Shown here piece by piece: positions 39,598-52,429 of a DNA stretch of 64,000 bases. This DNA is from Dipteronia dyeriana (lineage: Eukaryota; Streptophyta; Magnoliopsida; Sapindales; Sapindaceae), in contig CM065295.1 of NCBI GenBank assembly GCA_032871835.1, positions 71,153,432 through 71,217,431 of the forward strand, given 5' to 3'. The translations under genes were made by a program, and so were the position numbers. Under the pieces are notes generated by a model. That model did not search any database. It was given only the letters and a program-made list of their open reading frames with translations, and was not told where the DNA came from. Position 1 is the stretch's first letter; each line of letters opens with the position of its first letter.

Positions 39598-41680
39598 AAT
39601 ACAATCTTAGAATGAGGTTTATGGTCACTAATGTAATTGTCCTCAAGAAACGTTGCATTTGTTGATACAAATACTTTGTTATATTCGGGACTATAGAAGT
39701 GTCCACCTCTGGTTTCCTTAGAGTATCCTACAAACAGACAGACCACAGACTTGGAGTCTAGCTTTCCACTTCTGTTTTTTAGCACGTGTGTTGGACACCT
39801 CCATATGTGGAATGTCGTAAACTAGCTTTATGACCATTCCACAACTCTAGGGGAGTCTTGGGAACAGATTTGGATGGCACTACATTCAAAACCGCTGTTT
39901 GTAATGCATATCCCCATAAGGAATTTGGTAATGATGAGAAACTAATCATAGATCTGACCATTTCCATTAGGGTTCTATTTCTCCTCTCCGGTACACCATT
40001 TTGTCGAGGTGTACTAGGAACTATGAGTTGGGAAACTATCCCATGCTCGATCATGAAGTCTTCAAACTCTTTGTCAAGGTACTCACCGCTACGATCTGAT
40101 CGTAGTGACTTGATAGTCTTACCTATTTGATTTTCAACTTCAGCTCGAAATTCTTTAAACTTTTCAATTGTTTCCGACTTCCGTTGAGTTAGGTAGATGT
40201 ATTTGTATCTTAAGTAGTCATCTATAAAGGTGACATAATATTCATAACCACCCTTAGCTTTAACATTCATCGATCCACAAACGTCTGTATATATAAGCTC
40301 TAGCGGTTCTTTAGCTCTAAGTCCTTTTCCAGTAAAAGGTCTCTTAGTCATCTTACTTTCTAGACAAGATTCGTAGACATGTAAGGTGCCAACCTTTAAC
40401 TCACTTAAAGGTCTGCTTTTTACTAGTCTATTTATCCGGTCAAGGTTAATATGACCAAGCCTTAGATGCCAGAGATACGTGTCATTATCTGGAGAAATTT
40501 TATGTCGTTTAGTTTTTGGTTTTTCAACCTTAAACATTACGGTGTTGAGCAATGTAGTATGTATTAACGGTCTTAACATATACTGTTTTCATTAATTCCT
40601 GAACAAATATTCAGACAATTCTTTCCAATAATAATAGACTTATTATTAAAAGAAATAGAATATTTTTGTTCTTACAATTTATAAACGGAAATCAAATTTC
40701 GTGTAAATCCATGAATATAAAATGCATTGTCCAACAATATATAATTATTACAAAAACGTAATCTGATTACGCCCACTGCTCGTGTCGACACGATATCCCC
40801 TGACCCCACACGCATTAAGAATGCTCCAGCCTCTACTCTTTAGCTGTGTCCAAGAATCAGTCCATTACAAAGAAGAACAAACATGGTTAGTGGCCCCCGA
40901 ATCAACTATCCAATGTGAATAATCATCTTCCACGAAACATGACTCAAGAACAAGTAAATCATATTTACCTTTCTTGGACTTCTTCTTGCCTTGGGCTTTC
41001 TTGGGTTTGGGCTTACCCTTCGCTTTCCCATCAAACCTCTTCATATTTTATTATTTAAGGAAGATGGTTCGGCAACATTTGCCTCACCGGTCTTGCTTGC
41101 AGTCCTTAGTCAAAGACTCAAAGGTAGTGAGCTCATTGAGCAACCGTGTGAGACTAAACCTTAACTTGTTCATCTCATAGTTACTCTTAAATTGATCGAA
41201 ACTGTTCGGAAGAGTCGTCGGTATGATGCTCACTTGACTAGGTTCGTCAATGTCCCCGCCATTGACTTCTGCCATGTTAAAGTAGGACATGTTCCTGAAC
41301 TGACGTACCTTCCTTCATGCGAGCGAGCATAGTGGAATGAATAACTTCGTGTCGTTTTTTATCGGAGGGCTACCCGAACATAGCTTACAATGAATCCATG
41401 ATTTTGAATGCTGAAGTCATTAATTCGTGCTTTGTGAAAAGCACATCTGTCATATAAGCCAACAGATATGTTCGGGCCTTTTCATCAAATGAGATCCATT
41501 GCTCGTATACCTCACGAACAGTTCGTGCAGCATTAGAAGCAGGCGTTGGAGGACATTCCTCCATAAGCATAAACTTGAGGTCTTTGGTGACTCATATTGT
41601 ATTAATATTAAGTTCCCATTTAGTGTAGTTATCAACAGTTTATTTGTCGTTTGCGAGTATTTGAAGTAATGCAGAAGACA
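39598..41680 (-). pseudogene. Copia gag, protease and integrase, broken
   Basis: Gag starts near 41680 (MSSALLQILANDK, then a stop). It continues in broken frames: ECPPTPASNAARTVREVYEQ (about 41500-41565), and DEPSQVSIIPTTLPNSFDQF (about 41175-41245). A basic Lys-rich stretch without a clear CCHC knuckle follows (about 40975-41045). The aspartic protease motif is IVDSGATNHVC (about 40880-40912). The integrase open stretch (40579-39779) has the GAG-pre-integrase part (LWHLRLGHINLDRINRLVK) and the DDE core: YTDVCGSM, LRSDRSGEY and NGVPERRNRT. A frameshift at about 39780 leads to SKSVVCLFVGYSKETRGGHF. The solo LTR ends the sequence at 39598. Confidence 0.9.
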
Positions 41681-41689
41681 TTATTGCTG

Positions 41690-43210
41690 AAACAAATAAA
41701 ACATTCATTCAGTCATTTATTTAAAACAAGTGTGAATGCTTTAGTATAAATTTAAACATGATGCATGAATATGTTTAATAAACTAGAACTACTTTAAAAC
41801 TAATTACTATACCACGACAATCCAACATACCATAAAAAAGTGTCACCTTAGGGTCGGCTAAGTTTTTGTATGTTGGACCGAGACATTCTCAATCAAATGA
41901 TATTATAGAATAACTCTTATTCCATATCATTCAACCATCGTTTATTTAGTCAGGTTTTCAATTAACAAACTTAATCAAAACCTTTGAGAGTGTAACCCAA
42001 CATTTCAAATCTCACGAGCTTAACTAGAGAATTGCCGCCTTAGGGTCGGTCAATCCCAAAATACCCTCAGAAATCCTATTCGTTTGGAAGTCAACCTTGG
42101 TATTGACCTTTGTGGAAACCCTCCTTAGGGAGGACGAAAGCAAAGTCGTCACGAGACCCAACTCGGATCTCGCGGTGTTGAACTAATGATGGAGACTGCG
42201 GAATATATATGTCATATATCTCTCTCCCGCTCACTATTTTATAAAAAGGGTTTTCTATTTTTATCCGTTAATGCAGCTAGACTCTATAGATCAAACGGCT
42301 GACTTTAATCAAGTTATCTAGCGCATTAACTAAATAGAATCAATTCTAATTAACTATTAAATTATTAATGATTTTTAACAATTAAAAAATTACTCTATTA
42401 GTGAATAATCTAAGCTTTTGTAAACTTTTTACTAAGGTCAGGTTATTTGATAGTGTTTACCAAGTTTTAACTATTAAAACTCTAACACTTTATTCAGTCA
42501 ATTTATTATTAGGTTATTAATCATATTAATCTTAATTACAATAAATGATCCTATTAATCTAACTTATTAAACTCGTTAATAACTAGATTAATATTAATGA
42601 GAATTACCAAGTTTTTTAACAATTAAAAAACTAATATCATTTTCATAGCCAATTATGTATTTACCCATTGTAATCACATTAAAAAAAATACAAAAAATAT
42701 CAGGTTATGATGCATGTATGACATATCAGATATATTTGTGTAAACACATCTAATCTAAATGACATACGAATGCATGACAATACTTTTATCATCATATAAT
42801 ATAAAGCATACATGAATTGACTGAGTACTGTGGATTACTTAATCTAAAAAATTTAGAATATAAAATTACAAAAATACCCCCAAAGCATTCCTTTGTTCTC
42901 TTGTAATTTCCGAGTCTTCCAGTCTCTTCAGGTCACTCCGATTCATCTCTTGAATAATTTTTCATGATTTTTCCAGGTCTTCAATATATGTTATTTTTTT
43001 TAATTTACAATACAATAACAGTGAAAAAAAAAAATATACAACTCATAAACCATAAATCCACAGTACCATATAATTAATGATAAATCATGTTTTTGTAAAT
43101 TAAAAAATTTAATAAACATACAAAAACATCATACAACCAATTTAAATCGTGCCTACACAATCATACATACAGAAGCATCGAAAACAATTTTATGTTCCAA
43201 AAATAAAATT
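41690..43210. other. Long non-coding leader of the copia element
   Basis: Between the 5' LTR/primer site and the gag start lies about 1.5 kb of AT-rich DNA without an open frame. It contains two GGGTCGGC-type words (41850 and 42046) and many ATTAA words. Such a long leader is unusual for a copia element; it may hold packaging signals or an unrecognised insertion. Confidence 0.5.
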
Positions 43211-43223
43211 GGTTCTAATACCA
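43211..43223 (-). other. Primer binding site of the copia element
   Basis: On the minus strand TGGTATTAGAACC follows the LTR after a short spacer. It matches the usual plant copia primer site TGGTATCAGAGC (initiator tRNA-Met) except for two changes. It fixes the element's orientation and the position of the 5' LTR. Confidence 0.8.
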
Positions 43224-43225
43224 AT

Positions 43226-45047
43226 TGTTGGAACCTCGTTCACTGGTAACGCAACGGAAATCGGTTTTTAAATTTTTATAAAGATCATAATTGATCTGGA
43301 ACCAGTGAACCTGGGATTGTAATTATTTTCGAAACTTATACAAATCAATTATTACAATAATAAATAAATATGTATATACAGGAAATTGAAATCAATATAA
43401 AGAAGAGGAAAATCTAACCAACGTTTGGAGGCTCCTTCACTTTACGCTATGCTCCTGTCTGAACAACTCGATCTTCCTTGTTATGTCCCAGAATTGGTAA
43501 CCGCGTGTGGGTGCGTCACAGTCTTAGGAACTAGAATGGAGGATGTAGAGAAAAGACTTAAAGAAACTCTTTCTTCTTTGTTTAGTGTGCAACCCTTGCA
43601 CTTGAACACAACATAACAAGCCCTTGTATGTTACACGCATACACTTGCAATTTTCTCTCTCACACACACGTGCTTGCCTATAGCACTTGTTCACCAAAAA
43701 CGAAATAAAAAACTTCTTTTGCGTGTGTTATCAAATGAGAGAAAAAACTGATGACTTCATGTGCACAACCAGTTGCATCTTATGCAAATTTTATTGACTC
43801 ATGTCCGTGTGCTTCTATTTTATCTCTTGATTCACACACCAACCAAAAACAAATTGCATCTCATGCAAACTCTAATTAATGCGTTGATTTGTTGATTGTA
43901 ATTATCTTATCTCAATAGTTAAAATATTTATATCATATATATATAATGATAAAACTAATCAATTTAAATCTTTTAAGATATCTTATCTCTTTAAGGATAT
44001 TAATTAATTTGTTTTGAATTCAAATTTAAATATTTAATTTAATCAAATTATTTTAACTTCATTCAAATTAAATATCAATCAATACCCTCCAACTAATGAT
44101 TAATTATACAATTAAATAATCTAATTATTTAATTTACATAATCATTAATATTCATTAATTAAATAATCTCATTATTCAATTAATTTCCGAATAAACACGT
44201 GTCACTTTTGTAACACAATTAATTGGACAATCCAATTAATTAACTGCGACTCTTGTTACCTAAATCGATCGGGCTAGCAAGGGAACCTAATATACCCACA
44301 ATATTTTGAGCTCCAATAATCCTTGGAATCATTAATTAAACTCTTTAATTAATATTCTTTGATTATTAACTCCGGTGTTATTCTACTAAAACCCGAAGCT
44401 ACACTCTCTCAACTACAAACATTTTTACACAGACCGATACAACTCTGTGTCCATCAATATAGCTATTGCATATGGTATGATCCTCAATAGTAGTTCATAA
44501 TTATAACTGGGTCATAATATCCGTTATACCCCTCTAATTACATATATCCTTTAAGTACCGTTGATTATCTAACGGACAATAAATTCTATTTTCTCACGGA
44601 ATTAGGAGAGCGCTCATATTGTCCAAGCCCCGAATCAACTCTTAAGGAAGCTACCATCTACTTCTCACAAGAAGAAGTGGATTCCACTATTGTGTACAAA
44701 CCTTCCCAATCACAAGCCAAACCGCAATCCCAACATATGGAGTATATTGATCAGGAAATGCATCTGACCTTATCCATGGTATATCAAAGACCACGATCTA
44801 ACCTGAAGTAGTCGATAAGACACTCAAGATTAAGATCGCCCATATATAGCCATCATTAATTTATATATATGAATCTCATCGGTAAATGGATCTTGGTGAG
44901 AGATTCATATAGATCATTGCCCAGTCCTATATGATCACATCATACAAGGTGCCTCCATTCCCATATCTCATATGAATGATTCAGGACAGAATCATCGTAT
45001 ATTACGGAATGGACCACAACTATAGATTAACCACAAATAAAGTCACT
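43226..45047 (-). repeat. 5' LTR of the copia element, truncated
   Basis: Begins (plus strand) TGTTGGAACCTCG at 43226 and matches the left LTR until about 45043-45050. There the left copy continues for about 240 bp more to its CCCCAACA end, but this copy stops and unrelated sequence follows. The missing outer end, and the missing target duplication, point to a deletion at this junction. Confidence 0.85.
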
Positions 45048-45469
45048 GATACCTCTCCTAGTAGTCTGTTGCTCAAGATTCGTTGCAATGAGGGTAATTC
45101 ATGTCTCATTGACTTGATTTATTACTGCTCAATATTCTAGTGGCAGTCATTCAAGTATGAGTATCCTCTTTCCCTCTTCAGCTTTTTACACATCTCATCA
45201 GGTACCTATAACCTGAAGGCACTCTAATAGTGTTTCTATACACCCACTTAGTTTTGATAAGTGTGCATTGTCTTTGTGACATATACTTTTGGCCCCTTCA
45301 CTAGGTCATTCGAGCATCTATTTAACACATTTTCTTGATCATTTGGAATTCTTCCCTCGAGCGGACTTTTATTGATAACTTCAATCAAAATGCTAAAATG
45401 GAATAACAACTGATTAGAAACATATGAAACTTGTGCTAATTCTAATGTGTTTCTATCAAAATAGAAAAT
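45048..45469. other. Unassigned stretch between copia LTR and Tat pol end
   Basis: No gene is seen. By position it should be the region between the Tat integrase and the antisense ORF, shortened by a deletion. The minus-strand open stretch at 45523-45248 only continues past the end of pol. Confidence 0.45.
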
Positions 45470-47816
45470 AAACATAAAAACTGAATCCTCTACGGATAGA
45501 AAATCTTCAAAAACTCGAGGCAATTCTCTCCCAGCTAGTCGGGTAAGGCGATATGCCTCGTGACCAGCTTACCCGACCACTTGATAGGGCCCTTCCCACT
45601 TATCTGCCAGTGATCCAGTTGCTATTTCCTTTGTATTTGAGGATACTTTTCTGAGAACCAAATCTCCGAGCTGAAATCTCTTTATCCGGCATGTAAGTTG
45701 TAAAATTTAGCCACCCTCTGTTGGCAGGCAACGTTTCTTACCCTTGCTAAGTCCATTTTTTCTAGCTCATCCAGGTTTTGCTCCAGCATTTCCATATTTG
45801 TGTCAGGATGATACAACTGTATTCTTAGGGAAACGTGGATTACATCGATAGGGATTACTGCCTCGGTCCCGAACGCTAATGAATAGAGGGTTTCTCATGT
45901 TGACGTTCTTTCCGTTATTCGGTAAGCCCAAAACACTTCATTTAGCTTGTCTGCCCAGTTCCTTTTTTAGCATTAAGCTTGACTTTTAAGGTGTGCTTGA
46001 TGATCTTGTTTACAGCCTCAGTTTTCCCATTCATTTGAGGATGGGTCTGTGTGGTATAATAGTTTTTGATTTTATAGTTCTGGCACATCTTCTCGAAGTT
46101 ATCACTATCGAATTGGGTCCCATTATCAGTGATGATTGTATCCGGGATCCCAACCGATAAATGATATTCTTTTTTACAAAGTTGGATGTGTTAGCCTCGG
46201 TTATATGCACAAGTGCTTCTGCCTCTGCTTGCTTTGTGAAGTAATCTACTGCCACAATGACATGTTTTGCATCCCATTTGGTCACCGTTGGCATTGGGCC
46301 AATCAGGTCCAATCCCCACATTCCAAATGGACAAAGCAAGATCAGATTTTTCAGGCGTTCAAGTGGCTGTTTGATATCATTTGTTATCCTTTGGCAAGTG
46401 TCACACTTTTCTGCCTTTTATTGTGCATCCTGGAACAGGGTTGGTCAATAAAAACCTTGTTATAGGCTAAATTTTTACCCCCAGTATGGTTTTCACACAC
46501 CTCTTTATGGACACTTGCTAGGATCTTACCACATATTACCGGACCCGACACATATTTGCAAGGCATTTGAAAATCGCCTTATATAAAGTTCTCCTCCAAT
46601 TATCGAATACCGGGCAACCCTATATCTAATGCACTTTACTTTAGTTGTATCTTTAATGAGTGCACCATCCTCCATGTATTTTCTAATCGGGGACATCTAG
46701 GTGATCTGTCCTTCCTTGACTACCTTGACCATTAACATTTCCTCTTCTTTGATGCTGGGTGTCTTGAGATAAGCTACTGGGATTGTTTTAGACCGTATAC
46801 CAGCGGTTGCTGATACCAACCTTGGCAGATCATCAGTTTTTTTATTTCTCTCTCTCGGGATCTGATTGATTATGTAGGTCTTAAACCTCTCGAGTAAGGC
46901 TTTAGCTATCTCCAGATAAGCCGTCATGTTGTTGTCCTTTGTCTGGTACTCATTTAAGACCTGGTTGACTACGACCTGCGAATCATTAAATATTTTCAAT
47001 TCATCTATTCCCAACATCGTGCAAACCCTAAGTCCTGCTAATAATACCTCACATTCGGCCATGTTTTTAGCAGCTTTGTAGTCAAACCCTAAGGCATATT
47101 CCACATGTTCACCTTTCGGGGTAGATACCACTATGTCTGCCCCACTGTCAAGTGTGTTTGACGACCTATCAACATGTAACTTCCAATGAAAAACCTTCAT
47201 TTATCTGTCTTCAAGCAGTATGATCACCTCGTTGTTTAGTTCAGCGAACTCTGCAATTAAATCTGCCACTACCTGACCCTTTATTGCGCCTTTCTTAGGT
47301 AAGCGATATCGAACTCACTTAGCTTAATTGCCCATTTTGTCAATCTTCATGACACTTCTGGTTTGGACAAGATTTGCTTGAGTAGACAATCTGTTTAAAC
47401 CTCGATCTTGTGTGCCAGGAAGTAAGGTCTTAGTTTTCTTATTACAGTTTTTAGCGCTAACGCCATTTGCTTTGCTGATGAGTGCCTTGTTTCTGCTAGT
47501 AGCAAGGGCTTACTGGTATAATATACTGGTTTTTTTACTCTTTTGTCTAGCCTGGCCAGCACTGATCTTGTGGCCAATGCTGTGATAGACATGTATAGGT
47601 ATAACACTTCTCTTTCTAATGGATTTGAGAGAATTGAGGCCTTACCTAATACTCCTTAATCTTCTGAAAGGCTTGTTCACACTCTTCATTCCACTCAACC
47701 CATTTACCTTTCTTTATGGCCTTAAAGAAAGGCAAACAATTGTCCATTGATTTGCTGATGAATCGGTTTAATGAGGCCAAACAGTATGTCAACCTTTGAA
47801 TGACCTTTAGGGTGAC
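45470..47816 (-). pseudogene. Tat-type pol, 3' part: RNase H, second RNase H, integrase
   Basis: Read leftwards from 47816. First come the thumb region and Ty3-type RNase H (KPVYYTSKPLLLAETR at about 47480-47530). Next is a second, archaeal-type RNase H (46697-47200, WKLHVDRSSN, AECEVLLAGLRV, FNDSQVVVNQVLNEY), the domain that marks the Tat lineage. The integrase follows: HHCC finger (VHKEVCENH then CDTCQR, about 46380-46520) and core (FGMWGLDLIGPMPTVTKWD, VDYFTKQAEAE). The C-terminal part ends near 45470-45560 (AYRLTRLAGRELPR). Frameshifts and stops occur in every domain. The sequence stops exactly at the Athila-like LTR and resumes at 59381. Confidence 0.88.
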
Positions 47817-49058
47817 TGATCTGTCATTTTATATTTATGATTTTGATCCTCATTCCTCCAATCAATTGCCTGTTTCCCGAGTTATTTTAGGGTTTCAATT
47901 TTTGTATTTGAGCATTTTCAGGTTGTTAGATCTAAGTTAGGTGTTTGGAGAATTCTAGTTGAAAAGGGAAATTATTAAAGATTCAGAGGACTTATCTACA
48001 ATTTCCCTTGACCGCTGACCGTTGTTAAAACCGCTGTGAATTATAACAGCGGTGAGACAGTGCTTCGAAGACAGCCGACAATCGCTGCAAGGTCGCCCCA
48101 GGACTACTGTGTTCTTCATAATGGTATTAAAGGTTTTTGGTCAACTAAGCTCGTCCACTGTCAGGACTGCTGTGCCACCCACAATGGTGGTCACAGCGGT
48201 CAGGCTATTTCATGTGAAAGAAAGATTTCCGATTTCATTCAAATTGGTGTTCCATATAAATACATCATGATCTTAGGGTTTTGTACACCTACAATACAAG
48301 AGACAAAATTTACAGCCCACTTCTTCATACCTCTTCACTTCATAACACAATTTTCTCTACCATCTTGCACATCCAAAGATTCAAAGACTAAGAAGATTTC
48401 AACAATGAAGATTTGAAGAATCCGTTTGTTAATGGGTTTTATTTGTCTTTCTCTTGTTTTTCTATTTTCATGATATGTAACTAATTCCATAACTAGGGAA
48501 TCGATGTGAACCTTTTGTAAATGCTCATGTTTATATTAATATTATTAGACCAAATCTAACGTTGATTAATGCTCTTTTGAATAAATAAATTTTATCTTTA
48601 GCATAGGCCAAGCAAAATATAGAATTTGGTTCTTATTTCTTACGCGTAACGGGTTTCGATCGTCGTTCACACCATTTACCAAGGGTGAATAGTGGTTAGG
48701 AATAAGAGACTCATGCCATGATCATACGATAATAGTTGTACTATAAAGAATGAACCCTTGAATTGATTGATTTTTTTTCCAAATTAATTCCATACATTGA
48801 GTGTTTGTTTTTGGGATCATTGATTACCTAGTGTTTTCTTTCCATTGATCACAACCAATTCTTCTTAACTGCTTTCTTTAGTTTAATTTAGTTTAGTTTT
48901 TAGTTTAAATCAATCATCATCAATTTCTGGTTGCTTTAATTTAGCTTTAATTAAAATTACTTTTCAATCAATAAATCTCTTTTCATTGTGGGAACGATCC
49001 TTACTTGTTGTTGTGCACTTACGAGTATTGTTTTATATCTATGATCTTACACCCATCA
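47817..49058 (+). repeat. 5' LTR of the Athila-like element
   Basis: Starts TGATCTGTCATTTTATAT and ends CACCCATCA. It aligns with the 3' LTR throughout but lacks about 140-170 bp found there at about 58690-58860. It contains CCGCTG words, including a CCGCTGT / ACAGCGG inverted pair with an 8-bp loop at 48031-48052. Confidence 0.93.
48255..48262 (+). promoter_or_regulatory. TATA box in the Athila-like 5' LTR
   Basis: TATAAATA, about 440 bp into the LTR and conserved in the 3' LTR at 58397-58404. Transcription of the element should start some 30 bp downstream. Confidence 0.6.
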
Positions 49059-49064
49059 AGTTTT

Positions 49065-49082
49065 TGGCACCGTTACTGGGGA
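49065..49082 (+). other. Primer binding site of the Athila-like element
   Basis: TGGCACCGTTACTGGGGA lies 6 bp past the LTR. It matches the complement of the plant tRNA-Asp 3' end (TGGCGCCGTTGCCGGGGA) at 15 of 18 positions, the primer typical of Athila elements. Confidence 0.8.
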
Positions 49083-49245
49083 TTAGTTGAATTTATTGGT
49101 TAATTTTAGTTTTAGTTTTAGATAATAGATGTAGTTAGTTAGATAGCCAAGTCATTAATTTTTTTGATTTTTAGTTTTTATTTTTATTCTTTTTTCTTTT
49201 AATGTTTACTGTGTGTCTGTCTTTTGTTATAGGTTTCAACGGTGA

Positions 49246-52017
49246 ATGCAAGGTAGAAGATCACTGCAAGGAGAATTACTATCGTTGAATGACAACATTG
49301 ATCGTATTGGACAAAGAGGAATGACAGATGATGGAAATCGCAACATCCAACTGGTTCCAGATCCACAAGTTGTACCTATCAAAAACATGAAGGATTACAT
49401 CAGGCCAATTGTTATAATCATCCTTTGTGCATTGCACTAGATAAAGTTGCAAGTAACTATGAGCTGAAAAGTTTTCACTACAATTTGTTGCCCGCTTTCC
49501 ATGGGCTACCGAAAGAAGATGTGCTTAAATTCCTTAGAGAATTCTACACAACAATTTAAGCTTCTCTAAACAGTAGGGTGACAAAAAACCAGTTGCGTAT
49601 AAGGTGTATTCGACATGCTTTAAAGGACAGCGCAAAAGACATAACTCTTGACTTTGCCTCTACCTTCATTGATAACATGGGAGGAGGTGGTAGAAAAGCT
49701 TACTGATCAGTTCTATTCTCCATAGAAAAAAGTGAAGTCAGGTCCAAGATTACTAATTTCTTCCAAAGGGACCAAGACATTCTATGATGCTTGAGAGCAT
49801 TACAAGATGCTTCTTTTTTATTGTCCTCAGCACGGATATCAAATTCACCAACTTTGTCAATGGTTCTATGATGGACTAAATGACGTCTCAACAGTTTTGG
49901 TGAATAATACATGTGGATGATCCATGACTGACAAGACTCTGGAAGAGTTGCAATCGATCATCAAAAAACTTATAAAAACTTCTCGAGAAAAGAGTTGTAG
50001 GAGAATAAAGGGAATATATGAAGTAAATGCTAATTTTTGGAACTCATTGCATATTGTCACAAATGCAAAAGTCTATTGAGTTACTTGCCAATGAGGTGAG
50101 ACAACTGAGAGAAACAAGAAGCCAGGGATATGAGCAACCAGAGTGAGTATGATATGGAAACTTGTCAAGCAAGAGGTTCTGGACCTAATGATGAGAAAGA
50201 AGTGCAAGCCATGAATGATTTCAATCCGAGACCTCGAACTGATTCTTTTTCAAATACTTACAATCTAGGGTGGAGAAATCGTCCAAACTTCTCTTGGACC
50301 AACAATCAAAGTATCGGGAACCAATGAGGAAACACCAACAATTATGGTTAGAGACAGTATAACCCCAATGCTAAGCATAATCCTGTATCTCACGAACCTA
50401 TCATTAGAAGATACAATGAAGCAATTTGTATAAGGTATGGATCAGAGAATGAATCATCAAGTGAAATAGTTTCAAGACTCCCAACAAGATTATCTTGTAA
50501 GATTTCAAAACATTGATGCTTCATTGAGAAAGATGGAAATGCAAATCGGGCTACCGGTTGAAGCTAAGCAAATGAGTGAACCAGGAAAATTTCCAAGCCA
50601 TATTGAGCAAGCGAAGGCCATCACAGTTCTATGGAATGGTAAGGATGTAAATGGTGATAAACCTGCTGAACTTTTTAATACTTTTATGAATGTTTCAGGT
50701 TTCTCTAAGAAGAATAGTGGATCAGGAGAAATGGAAGAGTGTAAATTGGAAAAGTCCAAGGAAACATCTAAGATTCATAAGTCTCCGAATCCTTATGTTC
50801 CCCCTGTTCTTTTTCCAGCCAGAGTTCAGAGGAACAAGCTCAATCAATCATTCAAGGAGATCTACAACATCCTGTTAAATGACAATGTCAGTTTACAAAC
50901 CATGGAGGAGATTCATAAGATGCCAGCCTATGCAAAGTATTTCAAGAAGCACAATTCAAGAAATAGAAAGACTGATTCTTACGAGAAGGTACTAATTCAA
51001 GATAAAGTAAGTGCAGTACTCCAAAAGAAGTTATCCCCAAAACACAAGGATCTTGGAAGTTTCAATATCACCATCACAGTGAGAGAAACAAGAAAGGAGA
51101 AAGCCACACTAGATCTAGGGGTGAGTATTAATTTAATGTTGTATGATGTATACAAGAAGATGGGTTGAGTAATCTTAAACCAATCAACATGGAGCTTTCA
51201 CTGGCTGATCGATCTGTTAGGTATCCTCGTGGAATTGTTGAAGATGATTTGGTCCAAGTTAACAAGCTCAGTATACCTGCATATTTTATCATACTGGATA
51301 TGGAAGAAGAATGTACTAATGTGATTGACTTACCTATCTTGCTTGGTAGACCATTCATGTCAACCGTGAAAGCTATCATAGATTGTGTATAATGGCAAGG
51401 TCTTTATAACAGTGCTTGATGAGACAATTAATGTAGATATTTTTAAATCCTTGAAACATCCGGTAGGTGCTTTTGATTGTTTCAATGTGGAAATAGTAGA
51501 TCCAGGAGTTTCTCCAAAATCAACTCCCACTCTTAAAAACGGCAAGATCTCACATATTGTACATGATCGCTCAAGTTATGAGAATATGATTGAGTAACTT
51601 AAAGAGGATAAACAAATGGTTGTCGCTCTCAATTCTGACCTGGCAACAAAGATCACTAAGTTACTGGAAGAAAAAGAGTCCTCGTTAAGAAAATGTGCGA
51701 AGCTTTCCCAAGAGGTTGAAAAGCTCAAAGAAGAAAATGATCAACATATGAAACTAATGAAGGCTGAGATCGAACAAAGGGATAAAGCCGTAGAGTTTAT
51801 GAAGATTAATGAGCTTGAAAACACTGCAAAGCTTGCAAAGACGGATTACGAGATTGAATCAAGGGACATGAAAGGAAAGAAACAATTAGCGGAAGTCAAG
51901 ATCAATGAGGTGAATAATGATGAGTCGAGTGATTCCATCACCCAAAAGAAAGATCCAATTTCGAAAAGGAGAAGAAGAAGCATAAGGAAACAAGTTCGAC
52001 CACTGAACAATAGTCAC
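49246..52017 (+). pseudogene. Athila-like gag and aspartic protease, broken, with coiled-coil end
   Basis: Starts at ATG 49246. Gag is spread over several frames (NYELKSFHYNLLPAFHGLPK at about 49452-49510, QWFYDGLNDVSTV, LEELQSIIKKLI). The open stretch 50524-51168 carries the end of gag and the protease (LSPKHKDLGSFNITITV, then LDLGVSINLM, where DLG is the Athila form of the active-site motif). After a frameshift at about 51168 it continues LSLADRSVRYPRGIVEDDLV and ILLGRPFMSTVKAIID. Then come 51385-51597 and a Lys/Glu-rich coiled-coil stretch at 51616-52017 that I do not recognise from autonomous Athila pol. Reverse transcriptase, RNase H and integrase are absent. Confidence 0.85.
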
Positions 52018-52261
52018 TAAGGAGGTAACATTCATTGATTTATCCCAGTTTATCATTTTTGTAATGGGAATGGGTCACATTCGACCTAGATGCTACAAGT
52101 ATATGAGACATTGCAAACAAGGGGGAATGATCAAACGAATGTGAAAAAAGTATGGATCCAAAAGGATGAGCTCAGAAAAATTGAGAGTAGTGGAACTGTT
52201 AGGATAAAGAAAATTGGTAATGAATATGTAATTATTACTTTACCATCAGAGCCATAGTGCT

Positions 52262-52350
52262 CTCATATGTCTTACCCAGACGTAAAATAAAGCATTTGGT
52301 GGGCGGTAACCTACCCAGGTATTTTTCTTTCCCCTTATTTTATTTTTATT
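52262..52350 (+). other. Conserved junction normally found just after Athila pol
   Basis: CCCAGACGTAAAATAAAGC followed by GGTGGGCGGTAACCTACCCAG resembles the stretch after the pol stop codon in many plant Athila elements (TAAATAAAGCGCT then GGGAGGCAACCC). Its presence with no pol before it shows that the pol segment was lost or replaced. Confidence 0.55.
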
Positions 52351-52429
52351 TTTATTTTATTTTTCAAGCCTCTAACTTAAAATGAGGTTGGGGGGTGATT
52401 TCTCTTTTAATTAATTTGGTAACAAAAAA

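Larger units (their letters stand above)
32808..45047 (-). mobile_element. Ty1/copia retrotransposon with long LTRs, defective
   Basis: Minus-strand element: LTRs at 32808-35417 (3') and 43226 to about 45047 (5', truncated), primer site at 43211-43223, gag and protease at about 40.6-41.7 kb, integrase at 39.6-40.6 kb, reverse transcriptase and RNase H at 35.4-37.2 kb. A solo LTR of another family splits it between integrase and reverse transcriptase (37204-39597). The coding regions carry many stops and frameshifts. The left flank pentamer is ACAGC; the matching right copy is missing because the right LTR is cut short. Confidence 0.88.
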
